From JAWXBG01 sp044375415 (GTDB lineage Bacteria; Bacteroidota; Bacteroidia; Flavobacteriales_D; Sanyastnellaceae): a stretch of 9,174 nt of DNA. The stretch lies in contig JBILMS010000094.1 of assembly GCA_044375415.1 (NCBI GenBank), forward strand, positions 1 through 9,174. Reading direction: 5' to 3'. Shown piece after piece: positions 1-7,655 of this stretch; positions within the stretch are counted from its first letter, which is position 1, and each line of letters opens with the position of its first letter. The notes below the pieces were generated by a model. That model was not told where the DNA came from. It was given only the letters and a program-made list of their open reading frames with translations, and ran no database searches. A program made the translations under genes and the position numbers.

Positions 1-26
1 TCTCGCAAAAAAAGCGGAAATGCTTA

Positions 27-59
27 TTTGTAGCGGTCTCTATAATTCCTTTAAATTTG
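27..59 (+). promoter_or_regulatory. Bacteroidota-type promoter of hemJ
   Basis: TTTG at 27-30 and TAAATTTG at 52-59 match the Bacteroidota housekeeping promoter (-33 TTTG, -7 TAnnTTTG), with a 21-base spacer in the normal range. By family geometry transcription would start about four bases after the -7 element, at roughly 63-66, which coincides with the hemJ ATG at 64. The match to both elements is seen directly; the start site is inferred. Confidence 0.55.
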
Positions 60-63
60 TCGT

Positions 64-612
64 ATGAGTATTTTGATCATCAAATCGCTGCACATCGTTT
101 TTATGGTAACGTGGTTTGCGGCCCTTTTTTATATGTTTCGTCTTTTTATCTATCATGTAGAGGCTTCGGAAAAACCGGAACCCGATCGGAGCATACTTAT
201 AAAGCAGTTCAAATTGATGGAGCACCGTCTTTGGTACTACATTTCATGGCCATCGGCAATCTTAACTGTGACTTTTGGACTTTGGCTTCTCTTTGATAAT
301 TTAAACTTCTTAAAACAACCATGGATGCTCATGAAGTTATTTCTGGTTGTATTGCTGATCCTTTATCATCTCTATGGTCAATCCATATACAAATCCGGAA
401 AGCTCGATAACAATTCATACACTTCTTTCTTTTTGCGCTTGATGAATGAAGTAGCTACCATCTTTCTCTTTGGGATTGTATTTCTCGTTGAATTGCAGAG
501 CATGGTAAGCTGGACTTGGGGAATTATCGGTCTCCTAGGACTTTCATTTTTGATTTATCTGGCGGTGCGCAAATACCGCGACAAAAGGACTAGAAACGAG
601 CAAAACCGGTAA
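64..612 (+). CDS. hemJ: HemJ-type protoporphyrinogen IX oxidase, membrane protein
   Basis: This 182-residue membrane protein matches the HemJ/UPF0093 family, which oxidises protoporphyrinogen IX to protoporphyrin IX in the penultimate step of heme synthesis in bacteria lacking HemG and HemY. Family signatures are visible in order: K7-S-L-H10 in helix 1, where the His corresponds to the conserved residue implicated in heme binding; VTWFAALFY (15-23) followed by RLFIYH (26-31); MEHRLWYYISWP (52-63); W87 with MKL (90-92) and YH (101-102); and RLMNEVATIFLFGIVFLVEL (125-144). Four hydrophobic segments can be drawn, followed by a basic tail rich in Lys and Arg. The ATG at 64 is chosen because family members begin only a few residues before the KxLH motif. 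No Shine-Dalgarno sequence is present, and the promoter lies immediately upstream. A short open frame from the left edge ends with TGA at 65-67 and could be the tail of a preceding gene. The family assignment is confident; activity is inferred from homology. Confidence 0.93.
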   Translation: MSILIIKSLHIVFMVTWFAALFYMFRLFIYHVEASEKPEPDRSILIKQFKLMEHRLWYYISWPSAILTVTFGLWLLFDNLNFLKQPWMLMKLFLVVLLILYHLYGQSIYKSGKLDNNSYTSFFLRLMNEVATIFLFGIVFLVELQSMVSWTWGIIGLLGLSFLIYLAVRKYRDKRTRNEQNR

Positions 613-649
613 AAAACGTCTTATAAATGACGGAATTGTGGTAAATACC

Positions 650-666
650 TGTGCAATACAAGCACA
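650..666. repeat. Short inverted repeat upstream of the giant gene
   Basis: TGTGC (650-654) and GCACA (662-666) are perfect inverted arms around a 7-base spacer. They lie between the hemJ stop and the promoter of the next gene, about 80 bases upstream of its -7 element. There is no adjacent T tract (the nearest run is at about 688-693), so this is not a good intrinsic terminator. It could be an operator or a chance dyad. Confidence 0.25.
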
Positions 667-747
667 ACAATGACCATTTGAGTCTCCTTTTTTAACCGTT
701 TATAATGAATGATTTGAACTATTATGTTCGTATTCCATTGATTTTCG

Positions 748-755
748 TATATTTG
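748..755 (+). promoter_or_regulatory. Probable -7 promoter element of the giant secreted-protein gene
   Basis: TATATTTG is an exact match to the Bacteroidota -7 consensus TAnnTTTG. A start near 759-760 would give a leader of about 45 bases before the ATG at 805. No good TTTG lies at the expected -33 spacing (TATG at 723-726 is the nearest), so the promoter may be weak or need an activator. The leader ends in an A/T-rich stretch without a Shine-Dalgarno sequence, as is usual in this phylum. Confidence 0.5.
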
Positions 756-804
756 ACCGTCAGGAGCACCCCTTAACTGATCCAACACTAACCAATTTAT
801 TATT

Positions 805-3800
805 ATGAAAAACATGTTTACCCTGATGGAGGTTTGTGCCTCTGTGCGGACATGGCTGTGTTCATTAGCTATTCTGCTATCGTTCGGCGTTGCAGCTCAA
901 ACAGGAACCGGTCCCGGCGATGAATGTCCCGGCTGCATGGAACCTGCGGCATGCAACTACGATCCCAACGCATCGATCAGCGATGGGTCTTGCCAGTTCA
1001 ACAATTGCCTCCTCATTGCCAACAATGATGTTGTGACGATTAATGAGGGCGATCCAATTCCCAATGTTCTGAACAACGATATCACGAGTGGTATTCAAGT
1101 AATCGTTCAGATGATGTCGGAAGACGGATGTTTTCACATTGATCCGGAGGGAGCTGTGCATCCTTTCCAAGGGGCGACGGATTGTTGTGGTAAACACACC
1201 ATCCAATATTCAATTTGCACATCCGATTTTACGATTTGCGAAACGGCCTACCTCTGTTTAGATGTGGCTTGTCCAAAACCGGATTGCACACTCATCGATT
1301 TATCTGAATATATCGCCGACGATGCCTTAGGAAACGGTGGTGTTGCAGGATGTCTGCATGTATGTGAACTTTCACAGACAACAGTTTTCCTTCCATTTCT
1401 AATGAACAATACATACAATTGGAACATTGTTGGAGGAGTTGGTTCACCCGGTTCCAATGATGCGGAGCAGATTATTAACTGGGGCCCTGCAGGTAATGGA
1501 AATATTTCTGTCATTGTAACTGATACGATTAGTGGAATAAGCCAGAATTTTAATTTCTGTGTGGAGATCATGACGTCTCCGATTGCCAACTTTACCACAC
1601 CCGGTTATGTATGTCTCAATTCACCCCTGTGTTTTGATGCCAGTACATCTACGAACTACGATGATCTATTTTGGGATTTTGGAGATGGAAATACACTTTC
1701 AACAGCCGTTAATCCATGTCATACCTATTCAACTCCGGGAACATATACAGTTACACTCACAGCGATAAATTACAACTACGATGATTTGGGTAATCCCTTA
1801 TGCTGTTGCACGGATACATTTTCACTCGACATAATTGTAGATGAATTACCCGGTCCGAATATCTATTGTATTTCCACCCTTTGTGAAGGAGATAGCGCTT
1901 GTTATTCTACGGATGCTACCAACTGCACATTGTACGATTGGGAAGTATATGATGCACTTGGTAATCCAATTACGTTCTCAGGAGATGGAACTGCAAATAT
2001 CTGCGTATTATGGGGCGCCGGACCTTTCGGCACTATCACGTTAAATGTTGCAGGTTGTGACAGCAGTTATTGTTCGAATCCGAGTAGTGTTGTAGTACCT
2101 ATCATTTCAACAGTAAGCACTATTACAGGTCCTATAGTAGTTTGCGAAGGCGCAACGGAAACTTATTCCGTTCCAAAATGGATTAGCACATCTTATATAT
2201 GGACAGTTACCGGAGCTACTTCGGTTATAGACGACAGTACAAACACAATCATAATTACGTGGGGCCCGGCGGGAGTTGGAACCATTCACGTGGACTATTG
2301 CAGCTCATTCCTAGCAGGATTACCGGGACATGAAAATCCGGAATGTTGCGGACATGCCGATTTAACTGTTTCTATTCTACCTGAGTTTGATGTTGCCGTT
2401 TTAGGTCAGACCATAGTTTGTAAAAATTCTACCTCAGTTATTCAGGCTACTAACGGAATAGGCTTCACCAATTTCGATTGGACAATAACACCATCGGTTC
2501 CCTTCGGAGGAGATTTTACTGATTTCATAACAGTGAACTGGCCTAATACAGGAACCTTTGTTATTACAGCGCAACCCGTGGGTGCAGGAATTTTCTGCAA
2601 TACCATTGAAACGGTTGTTATTACTGTAGTAGAACAAGGCCCGGCAGATGATATTCTCGGTCCGATTGAAGTTTGTCCGAATGACACTACTTATTATTCA
2701 GTAGTCACTTCTGACATCGGAGTTAGTTTTTTGTGGACTGCACAAAACGGTACTCCCCTTTCGCCGAATGCATCCTCTACAGGAGTTGCATGGGGACCGA
2801 ACGGACCATACTCGATTTCCGTTTCTCAGCAAATGGGCTTTAACCCATTCTGCATGTCGGATACCATTACGCTTCAAGTTGCCCAAATTGGAGTGATTGG
2901 TCCTCTGGCCTTATCAGGAACAGCAGCATGTACTAATTCACTTTCTACATACAACCTCACGCCCGCGCAGCACCCGAGTGCTACGATTGCTTGGAGCGTT
3001 TCTCCGATTACATCGGGAAGTGTTGTGGGCGGACAAGGAAGCAGTAGTGCCACAGTACAGTGGAATAATGATCCGGGAATAGTAACTGTTACTGCTGCGA
3101 TTACCGTTTGTGGTCAGACGACTACTATCAGTATTCAAGATACCATATATAGTCCGCAGGTACCGGTGATAACTCAAGTAGGATATTTATGTCCCGGAGT
3201 TAATTTAACTCTTCAAGCAAGTGCCGGATTTGTGAGTTATGCTTGGAGCAATGGAAGCTTTACTAACCCAACAACAGTATCCAATGCAGGGCTTTATAGC
3301 GTTACTACTACAGACAACAACGGATGTCTGGCCACAGCATATACCACTGTAACTGCTGTTCCCGGACCGATAGCCTCTATATCTTCCGGCAACCCGCTGA
3401 CTATATGTATCGACAATCCGCATACGGTTACAATCGTTGCTCAAACAAATGCCTGTTATGAATTTGAATGGTTCTGCAATGGAGTGAGTCAAGGCCCATC
3501 TTCCCCTACTTCATTTTTTGTACACCCCTTCCAAGGAGTTGTTGGAAGTTATGTGTATCACATTGTTGTGACCGATATATGTACCGGTTGTCAGAATACT
3601 TCATTGCCTTTGATTGTTTATGAATCAGAGTGCGAACCGGCATTACCATGTATTCCGGAACCTTATACCAAGGGATTCATTTCCTCTCCTGTTTTGCCAA
3701 ATTGTAACGACATTAACTTCGTATATAACGGCACCAACAGCTTTGTAAGTCAGTGGAATTTCGGAGACACCTTCCAATCCGGTGCAGTGAGTCCAACACA

Positions 3801-6800
3801 CACATACTCGAGTGCAGGATGTTATAATGTAGTTTTGGAAATTCAAATTCCGGAACTTGGAAATCCGGGAAGTTTCTGTGTTGATACTGTGCAGCGTCCG
3901 GTTTGCGTTCCTATTGCCGCTGACTTTGACTTCACGAATCTTGGATGTACACTTGTACAATTCAATGAGAATAGCACATGGATTTCTCCGCCTGTATCCA
4001 ATGCAACTAGTTCATACCTGTGGAATTTTGGATTCACCACATCTACTTTGGCGAACCCTCTTATCAACTTCCCGGGTGGTGGTACATATCCTGTAACTTT
4101 AACCGTATTCAACACAAATGGCTGTCAGGCCAGTATTACACGCAACGTAGTAATAAGTTCTGTCGGTAAACCGGTTGCAACTGCAGCACCCACCACCACA
4201 TGGGTTGGTTTCCCGGTACTCTTTAACGCTACTGCACCGGGAGCTATTTCCTATTTCTGGAATTTTGCAGATGGTGCCACATTCACAGGATCATCACCCC
4301 AACATAGCTATACCTTACCCGGAGTTTACAGTGTGATCGTTTTAGCCAGTGATGTTAATGGTTGCCAACAATCAGATACTGTTCAGGTTACTATTTATCC
4401 TGCGATACCTGCAGCAACTATTACATCACCTGACCTGACCATTTGTGCCGGTCAGACAACTACCCTTTCAGCGCCTGCCGGATATACTTATCTATGGTCA
4501 AACGGTGCGACTACCCAAACCATTACAGTTGGAGCCGGCACATACAGTGTATTAATCACCGACGCTAATGGATGTCCGCTGGCACTTGAGCCTGTTGAAG
4601 TTGTTTCACTTCCACTTCCGAGTGTTGCGATTGCCGGCAATCCTGTTATATGTGATGCCGGGTGCACGTCGTTGAATGTGCCTTTTGTAGTTGGAAATAC
4701 GTACCAATGGTATGACCCTACAAGTCCAATTAGTGGTGAAGTATTTAATCAGATTTTTGTTTGCGATTACAATATCCAAGCGGGTTATGCAGTAATCGTA
4801 ACTGACCAAAACGGATGTACCGATACATCTAATGTTGTAACAGTAATTTTAGCGACTTCACCCACTGTTTCTATTTTAATTACCGGTACAGGTTGTGCGG
4901 GTTCGCCTACTACTCTCACCGCCGGACCTCTGTTGCCGAACGTTACGTATAATTGGAGTAATGGAGATATTGGACCTGTAACAACGGTATCAATGGCAGG
5001 CACCTATACCGTTTTTGCCACCGATACACTCACAGGTTGCTCCGGTTCAGCAAGTGCTACCATTCACCCACTGCCAGATCTTTGTATTGTTCCGCAGGGA
5101 TGCTACGAAGCATGTAATCCTGATACTATATGCGGACCAAGCGGATTGGCTTTTTATCAATGGAACTTTAATGGGTTACCAATGCCCGGTGAAAATTCAC
5201 AATGTTTGATTGTGACCACTTCCGGCACGTACACATTGACAGGTACTACTATTTTCGGATGTAGCGATACATCGGGAGATCTCGTGCTCGATTTGATAGA
5301 CTGCGACTCTTCGCCTTGCGACAGCGTTACGGTATCCTTCGATTATTTGGTTGATGCAGAAGATAATGTGGACTCGTGTTGTGTAGCATTGAACTACAAT
5401 AACGGTTATGGACCCTTGCTCGGATTTACGATTACCACCAACGATGCAGACTTCAATGTGGATCTGAGTTCTCTCGATCCGGGATTAAGTTTCCAAACCG
5501 TTTTACCGCAATTGATAGGTATAACGAGCAGCACAATCGGCAGTCCTATTCCGGCAGGTACCTTGAACGACTTCTTGGAATTCTGCACGACAAATGTGAC
5601 TAATTCGCCGCAACAGATTATCATCACTTGGTATGGCATGGATGAAACGATTGCCTGTTCAGATACCATCGAACTTCATTGTCCTGTAGAACCTGATTGT
5701 TTGTATTTGGCAAACGATTCTATTTACTGTGATGGAGATCTTGTTGTTTACCAATTCACCGTTTGCAATCCAAATGACGCACCTTTCCCTGTAGGGTACA
5801 TAGCCATTAACCCGATAAGTCCTATTGGTGTAATTGTAACACCTCCGGGTATAGACCTTACCGGAAACCCCATACTTCCGGGCGACTGTGAAACGTTTAC
5901 AGTTACCTTAAGTGGTACAGGCATCGAAGGACAGACATTTTGTTATAGCCTAACAGCACACGAAGTGAATCCTGAAATTGGAGGAACCATTGTGTGTTGT
6001 GCGCTTGATTCAATCTACTGCATCGACATACCTATTTGTGATCCATGCGCATTAGTTTGGGTTGAATACGTTGATACGACTTCTGTTGAAGATTGCTGCT
6101 ATAATTTCATATTGTTTAACGGCTACAGTGGAACATATTTTGACGAAGTGGGAATCAATGTCCTTTCTCCGGCAACCACGGTAACAGTAAACAATCCATT
6201 TGGCTCAGGTTGGACAACTTCGGGATACACTCCGACAGCATTCAGTCTTATTCCCGGACCTATTTTTGGAAATGCGGTACCTCTGGGTGCAGTAACTCTT
6301 CCGGAGATATGTGTTCAAACTAACACCGCCCCTAATCAGCTAATTGAAATTACATGGATGCACGATGGTGTAATTGTTTGTAAAGACACTATTGAAGTAA
6401 ACTGCGAACCGGATTGTGGATATGTATTAAACGACACAATTGTGTGCGATCCTCTTACCGGTACTTGGCTCTATCAGGGATACATTAAAAACACGGCGGC
6501 GTATGCTGTTCAAGAGGCACACTTCACGTTTCCCGGTCCCGGAATGAGTACTTACAATACCATTGTTCCATTGGGCAACTTAGCTCCCGGAGCAGTATTC
6601 GGACCATTCAACATCACAATCGGAGCACCTGCCGTGGCGGGAGATACCGTTTGTTTTAATATTACTTTACACGAAGTGGTAGATGACGTTTATTACAGTT
6701 GCTGTACGTTTAGCGATTGCATTGTCCTTCCCGATTGTGTTGTAGATATCGAATGTGCCTGTTCCGATGAGTTTATACTCGCTGTGGGTGCAGGGATTTT

Positions 6801-7368
6801 GTGTTCAGCAACAACAACGGATGTGACATTTGACTTTTCAATGATCGCAGCAGGGTTTCTGAACGAATGTGATTTAGTTGAATGGCGATTTAATGACGGC
6901 AGTCTCGGAGTAGTCGCTGACGGCAATGACATTGTTACCCACACCTTCCCTGGTCCGGGCACATACAGTGTTTGTGTCCGCGTAACCCGCACGGCCAGCA
7001 ACGGTGAAGTATGCGTACGCAAGATTTGCAAACCTGTAACTATTTCCGGTGGTGTTACTTCCGGTATGATACAGAAGCCTAACTCTGCAGGTAACGCGGA
7101 TATCGAGTTCATAGATTTACCGGATCTCACGTTGTATCCGAATCCGAATGATGGTCGATTTGCATTAAGCATCGAAAACCCGGAGAATAAAGCGATTTCG
7201 GTGAATATTTTGGACAATATGCACAGACCTGTAAAAGGGGTGATAATCGATCACACAACAGATCTACAGCGCATAGAAATTGACCTTACCGATCAAGCCA
7301 AAGGAGTCTATTTTATTGAACTTCATATTGGCGATTTACGAATTGTGAAAAAGGCAGTTGTGTTCTAA
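805..7368 (+). CDS. Giant Cys-rich PKD/Ig-like T9SS-secreted surface protein (2187 aa)
   Basis: This is a secreted mosaic protein with no enzymatic domain that I recognise; an adhesin or matrix role is inferred. A signal peptide has Arg at 15, a hydrophobic core at about 16-30 and probable cleavage near A31/Q32. Residues 43-63 carry the Cys-rich ACNY...DGSC motif common in Bacteroidota surface proteins. Residues 71-130 look like a cadherin/VCBS-type Ig domain (NEGD, NVLNND). From about 131 to 1500 come PKD and PKD-like beta-sandwiches: WGPAG strands at 226-230 and 486-490, and PKD cores WDFGDG (290-295), WNFGD (984-988), WNFGF (1073-1077, degenerate) and WNFADG (1152-1157). Many units open with a VC.G or IC.G motif. 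Residues 1505-1978 hold a tandem two-part Cys-rich module. A last PKD core, WRFNDG, is at 2027-2032. The C-terminal 80 residues are a T9SS type A sorting domain: LYPNPNDG (2110-2117), GVYFIEL (2167-2173) and a basic KKAVVF end. By hand count the mature protein has about 105 Cys, none in the sorting domain. The gene has its own promoter and terminator, so it is probably monocistronic. Secretion class is confident; the ligand is unknown. Confidence 0.93.
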   Translation: MKNMFTLMEVCASVRTWLCSLAILLSFGVAAQTGTGPGDECPGCMEPAACNYDPNASISDGSCQFNNCLLIANNDVVTINEGDPIPNVLNNDITSGIQVIVQMMSEDGCFHIDPEGAVHPFQGATDCCGKHTIQYSICTSDFTICETAYLCLDVACPKPDCTLIDLSEYIADDALGNGGVAGCLHVCELSQTTVFLPFLMNNTYNWNIVGGVGSPGSNDAEQIINWGPAGNGNISVIVTDTISGISQNFNFCVEIMTSPIANFTTPGYVCLNSPLCFDASTSTNYDDLFWDFGDGNTLSTAVNPCHTYSTPGTYTVTLTAINYNYDDLGNPLCCCTDTFSLDIIVDELPGPNIYCISTLCEGDSACYSTDATNCTLYDWEVYDALGNPITFSGDGTANICVLWGAGPFGTITLNVAGCDSSYCSNPSSVVVPIISTVSTITGPIVVCEGATETYSVPKWISTSYIWTVTGATSVIDDSTNTIIITWGPAGVGTIHVDYCSSFLAGLPGHENPECCGHADLTVSILPEFDVAVLGQTIVCKNSTSVIQATNGIGFTNFDWTITPSVPFGGDFTDFITVNWPNTGTFVITAQPVGAGIFCNTIETVVITVVEQGPADDILGPIEVCPNDTTYYSVVTSDIGVSFLWTAQNGTPLSPNASSTGVAWGPNGPYSISVSQQMGFNPFCMSDTITLQVAQIGVIGPLALSGTAACTNSLSTYNLTPAQHPSATIAWSVSPITSGSVVGGQGSSSATVQWNNDPGIVTVTAAITVCGQTTTISIQDTIYSPQVPVITQVGYLCPGVNLTLQASAGFVSYAWSNGSFTNPTTVSNAGLYSVTTTDNNGCLATAYTTVTAVPGPIASISSGNPLTICIDNPHTVTIVAQTNACYEFEWFCNGVSQGPSSPTSFFVHPFQGVVGSYVYHIVVTDICTGCQNTSLPLIVYESECEPALPCIPEPYTKGFISSPVLPNCNDINFVYNGTNSFVSQWNFGDTFQSGAVSPTHTYSSAGCYNVVLEIQIPELGNPGSFCVDTVQRPVCVPIAADFDFTNLGCTLVQFNENSTWISPPVSNATSSYLWNFGFTTSTLANPLINFPGGGTYPVTLTVFNTNGCQASITRNVVISSVGKPVATAAPTTTWVGFPVLFNATAPGAISYFWNFADGATFTGSSPQHSYTLPGVYSVIVLASDVNGCQQSDTVQVTIYPAIPAATITSPDLTICAGQTTTLSAPAGYTYLWSNGATTQTITVGAGTYSVLITDANGCPLALEPVEVVSLPLPSVAIAGNPVICDAGCTSLNVPFVVGNTYQWYDPTSPISGEVFNQIFVCDYNIQAGYAVIVTDQNGCTDTSNVVTVILATSPTVSILITGTGCAGSPTTLTAGPLLPNVTYNWSNGDIGPVTTVSMAGTYTVFATDTLTGCSGSASATIHPLPDLCIVPQGCYEACNPDTICGPSGLAFYQWNFNGLPMPGENSQCLIVTTSGTYTLTGTTIFGCSDTSGDLVLDLIDCDSSPCDSVTVSFDYLVDAEDNVDSCCVALNYNNGYGPLLGFTITTNDADFNVDLSSLDPGLSFQTVLPQLIGITSSTIGSPIPAGTLNDFLEFCTTNVTNSPQQIIITWYGMDETIACSDTIELHCPVEPDCLYLANDSIYCDGDLVVYQFTVCNPNDAPFPVGYIAINPISPIGVIVTPPGIDLTGNPILPGDCETFTVTLSGTGIEGQTFCYSLTAHEVNPEIGGTIVCCALDSIYCIDIPICDPCALVWVEYVDTTSVEDCCYNFILFNGYSGTYFDEVGINVLSPATTVTVNNPFGSGWTTSGYTPTAFSLIPGPIFGNAVPLGAVTLPEICVQTNTAPNQLIEITWMHDGVIVCKDTIEVNCEPDCGYVLNDTIVCDPLTGTWLYQGYIKNTAAYAVQEAHFTFPGPGMSTYNTIVPLGNLAPGAVFGPFNITIGAPAVAGDTVCFNITLHEVVDDVYYSCCTFSDCIVLPDCVVDIECACSDEFILAVGAGILCSATTTDVTFDFSMIAAGFLNECDLVEWRFNDGSLGVVADGNDIVTHTFPGPGTYSVCVRVTRTASNGEVCVRKICKPVTISGGVTSGMIQKPNSAGNADIEFIDLPDLTLYPNPNDGRFALSIENPENKAISVNILDNMHRPVKGVIIDHTTDLQRIEIDLTDQAKGVYFIELHIGDLRIVKKAVVF
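5317..6738 (+). repeat. Tandem duplication of a bipartite Cys-rich module within the giant protein
   Basis: Residues 1505-1978 consist of two copies of an A+B unit. The A halves (1505-1632 and 1748-1871) share a leading PC, a CC pair (1525-1526 and 1764-1765), NGY, a P.G turn, a TN pair, an I.ITW strand, C..DTIE and a closing PDC. The B halves (1633-1747 and 1872-1978) share N-D-[ST]-I-x-C-D at the start, Y-Q, a PG turn, the peptide HEV (1719-1721 and 1956-1958), a CC pair (1731-1732 and 1966-1967) and a final I-C-D-P-C or L-P-D-C. The period is 235-243 residues. DNA identity looks low, so the duplication is old. Both halves look like beta-sandwich domains. I do not recognise a named family. 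Confidence 0.8.
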
Positions 7369-7391
7369 TATACCTGCTTTCAAGAATAAAA

Positions 7392-7421
7392 AGGGCGTCC
7401 TTACGGGCGCTCTTTTTTTTT
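7392..7421 (+). terminator. Intrinsic terminator of the giant gene, possibly bidirectional
   Basis: AGGGCGTCC (7392-7400) pairs with GGGCGCTCT (7405-7413) around a TTAC loop, giving nine pairs of which two are G-T wobbles, followed by a run of nine Ts (7413-7421). It lies 24 bases after the TAA of the giant gene. Five As precede the hairpin (7388-7392), so on the minus strand it would end in a T run and could also stop readthrough from the convergent DUF1361 operon. Confidence 0.9.
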
Positions 7422-7655
7422 ATTGCACTTTTTTCAACCTCTATGAATCTCCGGAGATCATTCCTGCATCGAGACTCATAGCAATTTCCCTTGAGTATTA
7501 AATTAATTAATACGATAATAGGATGGGTCAGAGAAGACTTGATTTGCGGGCAGTAGAGCGAATAGGTCAATCAATTCTGCGGAATTAAGGAGCCTACCCA
7601 ATAGAACTGCGCATTGGATTCTATCTTAAGGGAACCTCTATCGCGAACTTCGGTT
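7422..7655. other. Convergent intergenic gap with small dyads, no gene seen
   Basis: This 234-base stretch between two convergent genes has no credible coding frame, tRNA or other recognisable RNA. It holds several small symmetric elements: the 12-base palindrome ATCTCCGGAGAT (7447-7458); arms GTATTA/TAATAC (7495-7500 and 7508-7513) in an AT-rich patch; TTGATT/AATCAA (7539-7544 and 7569-7574); AATTC/GAATT with a TGCG loop (7573-7586); and TGGGT/ACCCA (7524-7528 and 7596-7600). It would be the 3' untranslated region of the minus-strand operon if that transcript ends at the terminator at 7392-7421. None of the dyads is strong enough to name. Confidence 0.4.

Noticed and set aside
805..900. Lipoprotein signal at C19 of the giant protein
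   Set aside because: C19 lies inside the hydrophobic stretch (TWLCSL) and lacks a lipobox before it; most of the hydrophobic core follows it. A standard signal peptide cut near A31 fits better.
877..7217. Many open frames on the opposite strand and other frames across the giant gene
   Set aside because: They are shadows: low-complexity or Cys/Arg-rich translations without recognisable domains, overlapping one continuous 2187-codon frame with clear domain structure.
7521..7600. tRNA-like segment beginning GGATGGGT and ending ACCCA
   Set aside because: Only a 5-pair closing stem; no TTCRA-type T loop, no proper D or anticodon arms and no CCA-adjacent acceptor geometry.
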